Assembly: GCA_027563935.2 (NCBI GenBank) | Contig: CM050453.2 | Location: 86,154,665 to 86,218,664, forward strand | Reading direction: 5' to 3' | Source of the DNA: Costus lasius | Lineage: Eukaryota > Streptophyta > Magnoliopsida > Zingiberales > Costaceae | DNA: 64,000 nt | Shown here: positions 11,080-23,235 of the stretch, piece after piece | Layout of the letters: each line of letters opens with the position of its first letter | Numbering within the stretch: position 1 is the first letter of the stretch | Made by a program: the position numbers and the translations under genes | Notes under the pieces: generated by a model | What the model was told of the DNA's origin: nothing | Seen by the model: only the letters and a program-made list of their open reading frames with translations | Database searches by the model: none

Positions 11080-11568
11080 AAGGAGTTGGCGCCCCTCTCT
11101 ACACACATGATTTCAAGCCGAGTGCAAGGCAATTTCAACTAGATATTGTGCTTGTCTTAGAAGCCCTAGCCGCCCCTCTTCTTAAGTGTTGCGCCACTCT
11201 TCTCCCTCTCCTTTTGTTGGCCGAGAGTCTCCAAGCAAGACTCAAGTTGGCATGAAGAACAAGGAGGAAGGAGAAGGAGAATCCAAGAGGTGATCTTCTC
11301 TTCCCGAGGCTAGCACCAAGCGTGGAATAGAGCAACATTGAGAAGGTCGACGTGTGGATACTTGCAGAGGACGAGCACTTGAGTGTCTTCAACTTGGCAT
11401 CATCGACTTGACAAGCTATAGAGGTACAAACTCTTAACACATCCTTGTGTTTTCTCTCTCACATGGATCCTTGGGAAAGGAATGTGTTTCAGGTGTAATG
11501 CTTCTTCCGCTGCTGCGTCCTGGGATTGCAAAAATTTTAAATTACACCCGGCATTCCCCAACAATATC

Positions 11569-11998
11569 GGGGATGGCCTGGGGGACTTTGTGTGGTCCAA
11601 ACATCATCCTCATCAAGTGACTCCTCTTCATAACCTGAGCCTCCGTGGGCCACATAAGGCCTATGACGGTCGAACTCATCCTCAAAGGGTTGGCGCCTCG
11701 TGGGCAAGACTAATGGGGGTAACTCCCTAGTTGGAGCGGGCTATGCAAACGGAAGGGGTTGACTTGGGTTAGGGCACCTATGCTCTAATGCATTAACAAT
11801 ATCAACGAGGTCCCGGAGTCCAGCCAAGAGATGCTGGACTGCGGTATCCATCGATAGCCTACGAGCGTCAAACTATGCAGTCAGCGCATTGGCTCACACC
11901 GTAAGCGCAGCCAATAACTCTAAGTGGGTGCTAGTCCCTTCCGATGGTTGAAACGACTCTTGGGTTTCGGGGATGGTTTCGGGAAGTTGGGATGACAT
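11569..11998 (-). pseudogene. G1 gag N-terminal part
   Basis: Starts with ATG at 11998-11996, reading MSSQLPETIPETQ-like residues, the same as the start of the G2 gag at 27658. It is interrupted after about 140 codons by the solo LTR and also has stops. Upstream (12000-12140) is the short leader to the primer site. It contributes only the N-terminal, probably helical, part of Gag. Confidence 0.65.
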
Positions 11999-12140
11999 GA
12001 TTTGCGACCTCGTGGTCACCATGCACAAACAAGGGAAAAACGCACTAAGTGCAAAATGCAGAAATAACAGAAATCGTGCTAAAATATTCTAATGCAATAG
12101 AGTGGGACAATGCACATAATAAAAATTGAACGTGCAACTC

Positions 12141-12151
12141 CTCTGATACCA
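12141..12151 (-). promoter_or_regulatory. Primer-binding site of G1 (initiator Met tRNA)
   Basis: On the minus strand it reads TGGTATCAGAG, four bases after the LTR terminus at 12156. This is complementary to the 3' end of plant initiator methionine tRNA. Confidence 0.85.
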
Positions 12152-12155
12152 AAAA

Positions 12156-13867
12156 TGATGTAGCTACAATAGGTGGGTTGGTCCTTAGTGCCATACTCTA
12201 CGGTGTTGACACGATGCACAGAAAACAAGAGAGGGTCTTGAGATGAGGGAAGTCAAAATGCCTGAAAAATGGAGCAAGAAAACATGATGAAATCAACGAT
12301 GAACTCGTTTCGGGGCAATGCAAATGCGAGCGGGGAAACAACGACACTCAGAACTAGTAAACTTGCACACTAACCTCATAGCAATTTTAAGCGCAGCATT
12401 TATTTAGGTAACAGTGGAATCGCGGGGCTCAGCTTGCGTGCCTATGAGCCTGAAAGATGAACCAAAGAAGAAGAAAACCATCGACGCCTCCGTTATACGG
12501 ATGCTCGTGGGTGAAGGAGATAAAAACACAATAGGGAACACAATCGAAACTTCAAAAAATAGGTGAACCTGACCCACCGGAGGCGGTGAGATTTACTTTT
12601 TGTCAAGCTAGAAACACACTTCCGAGTCGAGACACCGACCATGACTCTTGCAAACGCTGGAATCGAGGCCCCGACCACGAATTCCACGAGTTGGAGGCAC
12701 TCTACTCACCAAGATGACTCTACTACTCTAGAGAACTGAAAAAAAAAGGCTAACACATCCTCCTCTTTTATAGAATAAGAGGAGAGGGAACAAAACAAAA
12801 CAAAAATCTTAATAGCTACCTACTCTTGCAGCCCCAAAAGTGGTCAAACTGCAACAAAAGACAAAAACGAAACAAACTCCTACCAACTAAAGCAAAGCTG
12901 GTGCATGTCCTTGATTCCTATCCTTGTGTGGGCTGTGTCGGTGGCTTAGATGAGTTTGGAACATGCCGCGATAAAGCAACAAAACTTGGAGATTGTGGGC
13001 TGATTCATCACGGTTCAGGCTTGTTCTTGGGCCGTGTTGTTGAGATGATTGTGGCACTTGTCTTGGGCCAGGCCTTCAGAGGGTCGGGTCGTGAGGTTGA
13101 AGGAGCTTGGTATGGACTTATAGTAGACCAATGACTCCCATGTAGCGATCCGGTGATTAACTTGAGCATTGGGATCACCGGATTATCACCTTGTTGGGCT
13201 CTCTTGGATCCTCCTTGGATAGATGAACATGGTATAGAGGGTTGTGTATGTCGAAATTGGGTCGTCGGGGCAAAACGGAGCCTTTAGGGGTGTTCACGGC
13301 CTGGCCATGATGGCGTTCACAACCATGATTGGTTGTAGTGGAGTCTGCCACGGCATTCATGGCTGGGCCATGATGATGATCATGCCCGTGCTTCTGTTCG
13401 CGTCTGGGATCCGTGGTTGTCTGGAATTTCATCGAGGTAATCACGGTCTAGTCGTGATGGTCTTCACGGCCGTGACTGGAATCTGGGAATGGGTCGTGTG
13501 CGTACTCTGTGTCATGATCGGAGTCGTTGAAATCCGCCGAGGTGTTCACGGCCTAGCTGTGATGGTGTTCACGGCCGTGACCGCGTTCCGTCTGAAATCA
13601 CCGATTTTTACGAATTTTACCGAGGTGATCACGGCCTGCCCGTGATCATGTTCATGCCCGTGCTTGTAATCATCGAATTCGGCCGAGGCGATCATGGCTT
13701 GGCCCTCCTGGCTATGCCTGGGAGCATGCCCATGCCTGTGCATGCCAGAGCCCATGACGCCTGTGACGGTGGTCACAGCCAGGCTGTGACGGTCTCGCAA
13801 GAAAATTTTAGGGGGTATTTTTTTGCCCACATTTTCTCCCTTCTCAGTGTTGTCTTCCCCTACATCA
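12156..13867 (-). repeat. 5' LTR of G1
   Basis: 1712 bases with ends TGATGTAG...CTACATCA. It resembles the G2 LTR (27798-29318), including the conserved stretch next to the primer site. The right border falls in SRK-b coding sequence at ACTTG (13868-13872). The partner duplication has been lost with the 3' half. Confidence 0.85.
13283..13800. repeat. Array of CACGGCC/GGCCGTGA palindromic modules in the G1 LTR
   Basis: Imperfect modules of the form TTCACGGCC...GGCCATGATGG...TTCACGGCCGTGA recur about seven times, spaced 50-110 bases (near 13291, 13352, 13436, 13468, 13541, 13570, 13625, 13775). Several contain the full palindrome TCACGGCCGTGA. The repeat creates spurious repeated peptides in forward frames. 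Confidence 0.8.
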
Positions 13868-14298
13868 ACTTGTTTATTGGCAGAGCCCAGAAGAGATTCC
13901 AAGAATTTCTATCTTCTAACCAAATAGACTACTGAAACTGGCCTGAAGCATAATCTACTATAGCTCTAGTCGTAATGTTGGGCTTATCGATGTGTACATG
14001 AAATAGGTCTCTACTTGAGTGTTAACAAATTGGAAGTTCGTTGATATGTCGAGAAATAAATCAAGGAAGGTGCTATTCCCAAAGCTCTTCCAATATATAT
14101 TAGACATGTTGAACAGTAAAAAGATCTCATGGATTCCTTCTGGATCAATCTCTAGGGAGAAGATCCCGGGAGCAAGGTCGACCGTGCTCCGCCAGGCTAT
14201 GAGGCGTTGGAGCTGGTTAGTGGCCTTGTTGAACCCCAGGGAGCCAAGTGTCGGTGGGGGTGATCGAAACTTTGCCAAAAGACGAGGGTGGAATTGGA

Positions 14299-14952
14299 GA
14301 AAAAAAATTTCGCAGTGGGGCACCCTTCTGCAAATTTTAGCGGAGTGCCCTGATCTAGCTTGCACAAATCCTGATGCAGGCAAGCAGGAATCTAGATGCA
14401 ATTTTACCTATAGCTTCTATTATACAATATTTCATATAACACCTGTCTATTATCGTATAACACCTATATATTTTTGTTTAGCACCTTAATATTTCCGTAT
14501 AACATTAGGCTCTATAACATGAAATTTACTTTTTCATGTTTGAATAAAATTTTAACGTACTTATAGGGTCAAAATTAGTTAGTGTTATACAAAAATATTA
14601 AGGTGTTATACGATAATAGGCAGGTGTTATATGATAATAGATAGTTATTATACAATAATGTTAATAATTCCATATAACATTAGGCTATATAGCATGAAAT
14701 TTACTTCTTGATGCTTAAACAAAATTTTAACATACATACAGGGTGAAAATAAGCTGGTGTTATACAAAAATATTAAGGTGTTATATGATAATAGACACAT
14801 GTTATACGATAATAGGCTGGTATTATACGAAATATCTATAGATAAAAATACATCTAGATTTTTGCTCGCCCGCACCAAGATTCATGCAAGCCAGATCGGG
14901 ACACCCCGTTGGAAAATTTGCGGAAGGGTGCTCTGTTGTTAAATTTTTCCCC
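14299..14952. mobile_element. Foldback MITE-like element A in SRK-b
   Basis: Its ends are inverted copies of each other: left GTGGGGCACCCTTCTGCAAA, right the complement of TTTGCGGAAGGGTGCTCTGT. Inside, TATTATCGTATAACACC-type units point one way in the left half and the other way in the right half, so the whole element can fold into a long imperfect hairpin. There is no coding capacity. No duplication is visible because about 290 bases of SRK-b are missing at its left border. Confidence 0.7.
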
Positions 14953-14972
14953 TTTTTGGAGGTTATGTTCTA

Positions 14973-15781
14973 GAAAACATTTCACATCGGGGCACCCTTC
15001 TGCAACTTTTTCCAGCGGAGTGCCCTAATATGTGGAGCACGAATCTTGGAGCACTAATTTCAGATGCAGAAATTTTATCTAAGGCATTTTTGTATAACAG
15101 ATCCTCAATATTGTATAACATCAATACAAATATCGTATAACACCCTAATATTTTCGTATAACACCTGTTTATTATCATATAATATCTAAATATTTTTGTA
15201 TAAACTATCAAATCTATAACTTTATGATAACAACATACTTATACAACATTTAGGTGTTATAAAAGTATTATACGATAATAGACGGGTGTTATACGAAAAA
15301 ATGAAGATGTTATACAATAATAGGTTGGTGTTATACAAAAATATATAAGTGTTATACGATAATATTATACTTGGCGCAGGTGTAGAAATTTTATCTAAGG
15401 CATTTTCGTATCACAGATCCTGAATATCATATAACATCAACACAAATATCGTATAACACCTTAATATTTTCATATAACACCTGTCTATTATCATATAATA
15501 CCTAAATATTTTCGTATAACCTATCAAATCTCAATATAACTTTATCTTAGCAACATACTTATATAATATTTAGGTGTTATAAAAGTATTATACGAAAAAA
15601 TTAAGGTGTTATACGATAATATGCTGGTATTATATAAAAATATATAAGTGTTATACGATAATATTAGGTGTTATATGAAATTGATGTTCTAAGATTTGTG
15701 CTTTACAGATTGAGGATTACAGATCGAGGCACTCTGCTGGAAAAAGTTGCAGACGGGTGCCCCGCTACAAAAACGCGACCA
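14973..15781. mobile_element. Foldback MITE-like element B in SRK-b
   Basis: Same architecture as element A: inverted ends ATCGGGGCACCCTTCTGCAA and the complement of TTGCAGACGGGTGCCCCGCT, with inward-pointing GTGTTATACGATAATA repeats. It is flanked by TTATGTTCTA (14963-14972) and TTATCTTCTA (15782-15791), a 10-base duplication with one mismatch that matches the undisturbed SRK-a sequence. A 9-10 base duplication and G-start long inverted ends fit a Mutator-like non-autonomous element. Confidence 0.75.
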
Positions 15782-15920
15782 TTATCTTCTAGTCTCCTAA
15801 GAGAGATTGCTTTGCAGGGATTGTGTCAGATGCTTGAAGAGAGACTTGGGGAAGTGCAAAGGAGATAAAGAATAGGAGATGAGGCAGGTGCAAGGGGAAG
15901 TAGCATGGAGTTGTAGCCAT

Positions 15921-16906
15921 GGCTGCTAAGAACAAAAAAAAAACTTAGAGCTATATAATTTAATCGAGTATTGATCCTTCTGATTTGATTCTTTGAAATT
16001 TACACTCAGCGTGGAGGACTGAAGTTTGACTTTGTGATTTCTCCTAATCATATTCAGCACGAGTAATTTGAGGAGAAAAATTGTTAGGTAGGAAACATTT
16101 ACACGATTTGTCCTACTATAATTTTAAAATAAAATTTCTCCAAGTCATAATCTTAAGATTTTGTTTTCACCAACGACGTAATCCACAGGGAAAAAAAAAA
16201 AAAACATAATTAGCTTTGACTTTTTGGTCGAAAAGGGTCAGCTTTTCTTCTCACTGGGTCACTTGTAAAGTGACCTGAAACCCACTTCATCTCCTTCTAG
16301 AAGAAAAATACCCAAAAGATTATCTCCATGTCTTCTCTCAATTAACGGAATAAAATCAAATTCACAATATAATAATCAGTAAAAGAATTCAAATACAAAA
16401 TATATCTCCATATCACGGGAAATTTTATATGATTTTCTACGAAATTTAAATTTGCTCAAAGAATTCATGAAATTTAAATTTTCTATGAAATTTATCTCCA
16501 TATTAGTAAAAGAATTCATGATTGTTTCTTATTACTAAATTATTATAGACTTAATCTTCGATTTGCTCAAAGACTTAGTCAATGAGTTAGCTAGTCCTAA
16601 GCAGACCCATGCCTAATGTGATAGTGTCACTCATACTCAATTTATTAACACACCTGATTGTTTAATTTACTATAGCTTTCTATGTGAGTGTCCCTGAGGG
16701 CTCCGCCCTGAATGGTGTTCCCAAATGCTCTTTTATTAGATGTTTCCTATATACTCAATTTCCTCAATATATACATGAGTGCTCAATTCCTTATGCACTC
16801 ATTTTATTTACATTTTCTTGAGTGCTCTTTACTCAATAGTTCTTCTTGTGTGTTCTTTTCATTTAGGCAGTTTTAACATGTATATGGTCCCTAGTTCGCA
16901 ACGATT
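15921..16906. other. SRK-b 5' flank then AT-rich DNA without genes
   Basis: To about 16150 the sequence aligns with the SRK-a 5' flank. From there to 16906 I see AT-rich, non-coding sequence with a poly-A run near 16190 and nothing recognisable. Confidence 0.6.
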
Positions 16907-19900
16907 GACTCTTTGAACAACAACATCATCACTACTCAAACCCTCTCCCATTATTATTTTCTGAGGCACATGTTGATGCCTATAGAAAAGAATAACTATA
17001 TTGTTGCCACATGTTGCTTTCTATCTAGCCAAGCTAATGGTGTGTAACTTACACACCAATATCATATAAGTTTAATTCACTTTGAGTCACACACCCATCT
17101 CTTTACACATTTGTTAAGAAAGTTTTCAGAGACTTGAATATAACCTTTTTGCTTCTTGAATACTCTTCCTTCTTGTTCAAAACTCTAGTATTATCATCAT
17201 CGTTTCACTCTAAAATCTTATGACAATCTTTTGTCATTTGCTTCCAAACTTTCTTAAGCCTTCTTGTGACCTTTTGCCCACCATCTTTCTTTCTTCTTTC
17301 CTAGGTAATCACCATGCCTCATCTTTGATTTAACCTAGTTTCTTAAAAACTAAAACATTTTCCTTCTAATTAAATTGTCTCATTGAATCAATGATATCCA
17401 TTTAAATTATCCAATTCCCTAAAGTATGATTATATCTGCTATCTTTTGGCCTCTATCCAATTCCCTAAAAATGGAACTCAAGTTTCTTGTCAGTTTAATT
17501 TCACTTGATTTTATTCTTTAGTCCAACTTGTGTTTGTCTTAACTTACCTTGAATGTTGGGAGGCTCTAACAATATTCCTAGTACTAACATCCGTTAATGA
17601 TCTCCCCTTCTCATCTAAAGTCATTATAAGAAATTTCTACCGAGAAGGATAGGGTGTATCTTTTCTCTTTAAACTCGATTTTGGGTTGCCATATCTTACA
17701 AAGGTTGGTACATCTAGAACTTATTGATCAACAACTCTAATTTACTTTTGAATAACAAGTTCCAAATAGGAATACCTAATGGGATATATCCCCTTCTCCC
17801 TTTGACAAAGAGAAATAAGTTAGGTCCTGCCTATTAGAAGCTCTTAAGAACACTCGAAGCAATCATATTGCCATTTAAAATTCACCCTCACCTTCTAAAG
17901 ATATTACCTTTCTCTTATAATTGCTAGCTAAATATATCAAAATTATTGGATGTAATATATATTAAATTTGGGCTATTTGTGTGAAAAATCAAAGACAGTA
18001 AATTAATATAATCAATATAATGAGAGATCAAGACTTCGAGTTCACCGTGCTAGTATTTTGCAACTATAAAGGGATTATCTCGTAAATGAACTTTATTGCA
18101 TTGACGGGAATTTATCTAAGAGTATGGATTGCCGCCTTTTAGCAGCACAATAGAATATCTATCCAAATTAATCTCCTACTTTTATGGTTATCAACTCAAA
18201 ATAGACTCATTAAGCACTTGATATATTAAATAATCTATTAGATTAATCAGATCTATTTTTGTGATCCAATTGACCAGTTCAATTTTTATAGATCTAAAGT
18301 TACGATTCACCTTTCAGTTCATCTCACACTATCTAGCATCATACAAGTCTTCACTAGAGAAAAATATGGAGATACCACTTGAGATGACAAGAACAATTTG
18401 AAGTCATAAACATTCTAGTAGGCTATATCCAGGTCTTGAAAAGAAGGCTACACTATTGTATAGTTTTAACAACCATATCTCACAAAAATTGATAACAAAA
18501 GACAAATCTATGTTAAAGACGACAATAATAGATCTAAGGGCCCGTGTTGGCCCTATTGTAAACTACTTTATAACAATGCTAAATTGTACTATATTATGCT
18601 GTCAACATTTATAAGTTATTTAGTAAATAACTTTTTAATTGATGTCAAAATTTAAAATAAAAATAAATATATTATTTTAAATTATTTTAAATACTAATAT
18701 TTTTTACTTTGTCTTTAAAAATTTAAATTATTTAAAATAATAAGATTTAAAATTTTAATCAAAATCAAGCGAATTATTTTTTTAGAGAAGAAGAAGCAAA
18801 AAAACATCAATTTACTATTTTTTTTCTGCTTATGTTTTTCATTACAAAATACCTTTTTTGCGACTTTCTACTTAAAAGTGAGGCCAAATAGGCCCTAAGA
18901 CTTGCTTGTAAAAAGTGGTGAATAAATTTAAGATTTGAAGCATTTGGACAAAGAACATCACTACTATCCCGCTTTTTAGCCCTAGTAATCACCTCTAGTT
19001 GTTTCTCCCCTATAAACTACCCAAAAGATCCTTCAAAATCTTGCCAAAATGTCAATAAGCTGATTAGAAAGTGTTTCCCCCCCTTTTCTAGTTTGAAAAT
19101 AAGCCAAACTGGGCAGGAAATCAAAGAGATGTTGATACTTTTCACAAGTAGGCCATGATTCTTTCTCTGAGTTTTTATGAAGTCATTTTGACAAAATTAT
19201 GGCCATGATTATTTTCATATGCGGGTCTTGATCTTTCTTATGTATTTCTATGTAAGAACCCCGAGATAATTATGACCATGATAGATTTTACTAGTAGACT
19301 GTGATCCTTTATATGAAGATTCATCAATTTATGGTCCAAGGACTTCATAGCCATGAAATTATCATGATTTGGTCACCATTTCTTCTATGCTCTTATGAAG
19401 ATTACCACCATGATAAATTTCACAAGCAGGCCATAATTTTCCTAGAAGCTCCAATTTACATAAATTTTGCTAGATAACTCTGTCTTCAATGTCTGGAATC
19501 CTCTTGCAGATCTTCTAAATTCCATCAGAATTTGGCATTTTTACTCAAAATGTCAGAAAAACAAATAGAAGTGAAGATTATGAATAATTACAAATATTTA
19601 AGTCTAAATAGGGACAAAAATGATGAATAAAGGAGAGATTTTATAGTAAAAATATATTAAAAATATTATATGAATGCAAGATGTCACGAGCTCATCCACT
19701 AGTACACGCGAAGGGTAGGTTGAAACACAATTTTTTATAGTATTTTTTCTTGATACTTAATGTTAAATTATGTTATAGTTATCTCCAATTATATCAAGTT
19801 ATGTCAAAGTTATGGAGCAAGAGGAGATTAGGATTGGTGGCAATTAGCAACAATGGATACACAAAATCAAGAGGGATCAAAGTAGTTGGAACAGAAAACC

Positions 19901-20600
19901 ATCTTATACTCATAGGGTTGTGATCATTGTCACACCCCATGAACTTTTGCTATGTAATCATGACTCTTATAGCGTAAACTTTTCTCGAGACATGGCGGAG
20001 TAGCCCTCCGGTTTCTTGAATGATGAACTAGTTAAATTTATTTTGTCTTTTCGCTTGAGTTAAGTAAATTCAATTATTGGGAATTTATTGCGCTTGTACT
20101 TGTTTATATTTAAACTAATGCATGTCATAGGGGTTATAACATGTGCTGAGAGATGATTTATAACATTAGAACCCTCTAATTAGGTATATGGAGTTAGACT
20201 ACAAGAGTTGTTAAATCATAGTAACTTAATTATTGATGCTAATTTTATATGTGATGAGTTTAGTTTATACAATTGCATTGTTTCATATATAATAGTTGCA
20301 CTTGAGAAGTAAATTATAATATTATAAACTCTTTAATTGAACTTATGATTTAAAGCTACGAGAGTATCTTAGAATCACATGAGAGAAGAACATGTGAGTT
20401 AAGCCATGAGAGTATTTATTAATTCACAAGGAACGAGAATAGATTACCATAGAACTTAAGGCTAGACAACATGTTATAAGAGTGGACATTGGTTTAGTAT
20501 TGAGTTGGGTGTCTAAGAGGAGACAACTATAACCTTAGAGTAATCTCCTTTTAGCAATAATCAAGCAATCGGCTTACGAATTTATTATAGTTGTCAACTA
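16907..20600. repeat. 3.7 kb AT-rich direct duplication, copy 1
   Basis: From GACTCTTTGAACA (16907) to AATTTATTATAGTTG (about 20600) this aligns along its whole length with copy 2 at about 20605-24920, at a clearly diverged level by eye. It has no coding sequence. It carries a Tourist-like MITE at 18538 and a stretch of CCATGAT/GGCCATGAT motifs at 19140-19460. The head-to-tail arrangement without spacer points to a tandem duplication. Confidence 0.8.
18538..18895. mobile_element. Tourist-like MITE in duplication copy 1
   Basis: Inverted ends GGGCCCGTGTTGGCC and (complement) GGGCCTATTTGGCC, flanked by TAA on both sides (18535-18537, 18896-18898). It is 358 bases long, AT-rich and non-coding. 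TAA duplication and GGGCC-TTTGG ends are typical of PIF/Harbinger-derived MITEs. Confidence 0.75.
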
Positions 20601-21607
20601 TTGACTCTTTGAAAAACAACATCACAACTACTCCCACCCTCTCCCCTTATTATTCTCTGAGGCACATGTTGATGGCTATAGAAAAGAATAATTGTATTGT
20701 TGTCACATCTTGCTTTCTATCTAGCCAAACTAATGGTGTGTAACTTATACACCAATATCATACAAGTTTAATTCACTTTGAGCCACACACTTATCTCTTT
20801 ACACATCTGTTAAGAAAGTTTTCAGAGACTCGAATATAACCTTTTTGCTTCTTGTCTTCCTTCTTTTTAAACATTCTAGTATTGCCATCATCATTTCACT
20901 CTATAAACTTATGACAATCTTTTGTCTTTTGCTTCCAAACTTTCTCAAGTCTTCTTGTGGCCTTTCTCCCACCATCTTTCTTTCTTCTTTCCTAGGTAAT
21001 CACCATGCCTCATATTTGATTTAACCTAGTTTCTTAAAAACTAAAACCTTTTCCTTCTAATTACATTGTCTCTTTGAATCAATTATATCCATTTAACTTA
21101 TCCAATTCCCTAAAGTATGATTATATATGCTACTTTTTGCGCCTATCCAATTCCCTAAAAATGGGACTCAAGTTCCTTGTCCGTCTAATTTCACTTGATC
21201 TTATTCTTTAGTCCAACTTGTGTTTGTTTCAAATTACCTTGAATGTGTGGGAGGCTCTAACAATATTCCTAGTACTAACATCCCTTAATGATCTCCCTTT
21301 CTCACCCAAAGTCATTATAAGAAATTTCTACCGAGAAGGATAGGGTGTATCTTTTTTCTTTAAACTCAATTTTGGGTTGCCTTCATCTTACAAAGGTTGG
21401 TACACCTAGATCTTCTTGATCAACAACTCTAATTTACTTTTGAATAACAAGTTCCAAATAGGAATATCTAATGGGATATATCCCCTCCTCTCTTTGACAA
21501 AGAGAAATAAGTTAGGTCCTACCTATTAGAAGCTCTCAAGAACACTCGAATCAATCATGTTACCATTTAAAATCCACCCTCACCATCCAAATATATTACC
21601 TCTCTTA

Positions 21608-22210
21608 GGACAAGGATCTACCCTAGTTGACTGTAGTTCAACTAAGGTTGACATAGGTACACTAGTTCAAATGCAAGGAGACTTTGTCGGCATGCCTAAT
21701 TAAGACAACAACTAACAATGCAGCAAGGGTGCATCTATGAAATACACGCAAACCCAACCATGCTTGGCAAGGGGGTTGGCCCTCTTAAAAACCATAGCAT
21801 GTTCATGATAAACAATAGAACTAGGGGTAGTGTCCCTTCTTCCCTAGGGGCGAGCAGTAGGGAAGGAGGTAAGGGAGCAAGGGTAGGAGAAATGGCCCTT
21901 GCTCGCCTACCGATCACAGTCGACATGCATAGAGGCATAGGTCATGTAGGTAGAACCCTAAAGGATAGCCAACCAAGGCAGGGTTGCACGCAGTAACCCA
22001 TGAAGACGGCATGGCTGTGGCAAAAAGCTTGTGACCAAGGGAAGCAAGGCCTTCCTATCTAGCTATGTGACATGCAAGGGTAGGTGTGCCCCTAGACCAA
22101 AGGAGGAAATATGGTAGTGGGCTAATAGACTTGCCATAAGTGCACAACTTATCAAAGTAATAAAATTATTATTCTTATAAAGACTAATGGTTAAGTACTG
22201 ACTAATCTTA
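21608..22210. mobile_element. 0.6 kb insertion of unknown type in duplication copy 2
   Basis: Absent from copy 1 at the equivalent point (about 17915). TCTTA lies before it (21603-21607) and again at its right end (22206-22210), consistent with a 5-base duplication. Its ends are not TG...CA, and I see no convincing inverted ends. It is less AT-rich than its surroundings. It contains a 92-codon frame (21718-21996, +) overlapped by a 67-codon frame on the other strand, neither with recognisable motifs, so I do not call a gene. Confidence 0.55.
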
Positions 22211-22832
22211 TAATTGCTAAGCTAAATAGATCAAAATTATTGGATGTAAAATCCATTAAATTTGAGCTATTTGAGTTAAAATGTAAAGATAATAAATTAA
22301 TGTATTCAATATAACGAGAGATCAAGACTTCGAGTTCACCATCCTAAGCCTATTAGCCCCCTTTTATCTCTTAAATGAACTTTATTGCATTGAGGGTAAT
22401 GTATTTAATAGTATGGATTGCCCCCTTTTAGCAGTGCAATAGGATATCTATCCAAATTAATCTCCTAATTTTATGGTTATCAACTCAGAATAGACTCATT
22501 AAGCACTTGGTATATTAAATAATCTATCAGATTAATCAGATATACTTTTGTGATCCAATTGATTTGTTCAATTATTATAGATCTAAAGTTACGATTCACC
22601 TTACAATTCATCTCACACTATCTAATATCATACAAATCTTGACTAGAGAAAAATATGGAGATAACACTTAAGAGATGAAAAGAACAATTTCAAATCATAA
22701 ACAATCAAGTAGGCTATATCCTAGTCTTGAAAAGAAGGTTACACTATTGTGTAGTTTGAACAATCATATCCCTTAAAAATTGATAACAAAGGACAAATCT
22801 AAGCTAAAGACAGCAATAATGGATAGATCTAA

Positions 22833-23235
22833 GGGCTTGTGTTGGTCCTATTGCAAACTACTTTGTAACAATGCTAATTGTACTATATTGTATTATGCTA
22901 TGTTGTCAAAATTTATAAGCTATTTAGTAAATTACTTTTTAACTAATGTCAAAATTTAAAATAAAAAATAAATATATTATTTTAAATTATTTAAAATACT
23001 AATATTTTTTGCTTTCTCATTAAAATTTTGAATTATTTAAAATAATAATATTTAAAATTTTAATCAAAATTAAGTAAATTAATTTTTTAGAGAAGTAGAA
23101 GCAATAAAAATATCACATTGTAACTTTCTTAACTTTTGCCTTTTTACTATTTTTTTCTACTTTTGTTTTCTATACAAAATAACTTTTAGCTACTTTCTAC
23201 TTCAAAGTAACTTAAAGGCGGGGCAAAATAATCCC
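22833..23235. mobile_element. Tourist-like MITE in duplication copy 2
   Basis: Orthologous to the MITE at 18538-18895, at the same position in the duplicated unit and flanked by TAA (22830-22832, 23236-23238). It is somewhat longer (about 403 bases) through internal differences. The element was therefore present before the duplication. Confidence 0.7.

Larger units (their letters stand above)
9167..11563 (+). mobile_element. Solo Copia LTR (Angela-like), 2.4 kb, inside G1 gag
   Basis: It begins TGTTAGTGTTAATGCCC and ends CATTCCCCAACA, and is flanked by the perfect 5-base duplication ATATC. Removing it rejoins the G1 gag sequence, which then aligns with G2 around 27093-27260. Its start resembles the C1 and C2 LTRs. 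It contains a TA microsatellite, a palindromic 24-base repeat array and a CCAAT/TATA pair near its 3' part. Confidence 0.88.
7274..13867 (-). mobile_element. Ty3/gypsy element G1, 3' half deleted
   Basis: Minus-strand element: 5' LTR at 12156-13867, primer site at 12141-12151, gag from 11998 leftwards, zinc knuckle, protease, and the first part of RT, ending abruptly near 7274 beside the 5' flank of SRK-a. The rest of pol and the 3' LTR are missing. A solo Copia LTR (9167-11563) splits the gag gene. The right end lies inside the SRK-b coding sequence. Confidence 0.85.
13868..15920 (-). pseudogene. SRK-b: truncated duplicate of the lectin receptor kinase
   Basis: Three pieces align on the minus strand with SRK-a: 15782-15920 (start codon at 15920 and signal peptide to about residue 48), a scrap at 14953-14972, and 13868-14298 (residues about 147-298, including LQRLIAWRS and MSNIYWKS). 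Residues about 49-146 are deleted at the foldback element A. Everything after residue 298 (EGF, PAN, membrane helix, kinase) is gone, cut at the G1 insertion. It cannot encode a receptor kinase. At most a short secreted lectin-like fragment would be possible if the inserts were removed, and stops make even this unlikely. The duplication reached into the 5' flank (to about 16150). Confidence 0.88.

Noticed and set aside
13244..13645. 133-codon forward frame with repeated peptide words
   Set aside because: The peptide repetition follows directly from the palindromic DNA array in the G1 LTR. The antisense strand gives a similar artefact.
13868..15920. SRK-b as a second functional receptor kinase
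   Set aside because: The kinase domain, membrane helix and residues about 49-146 are missing, and two elements interrupt the rest.
21718..21996. 92-codon frame as a host gene
   Set aside because: No recognisable domain, overlapped by an opposite-strand frame, and confined to a 0.6 kb insertion.
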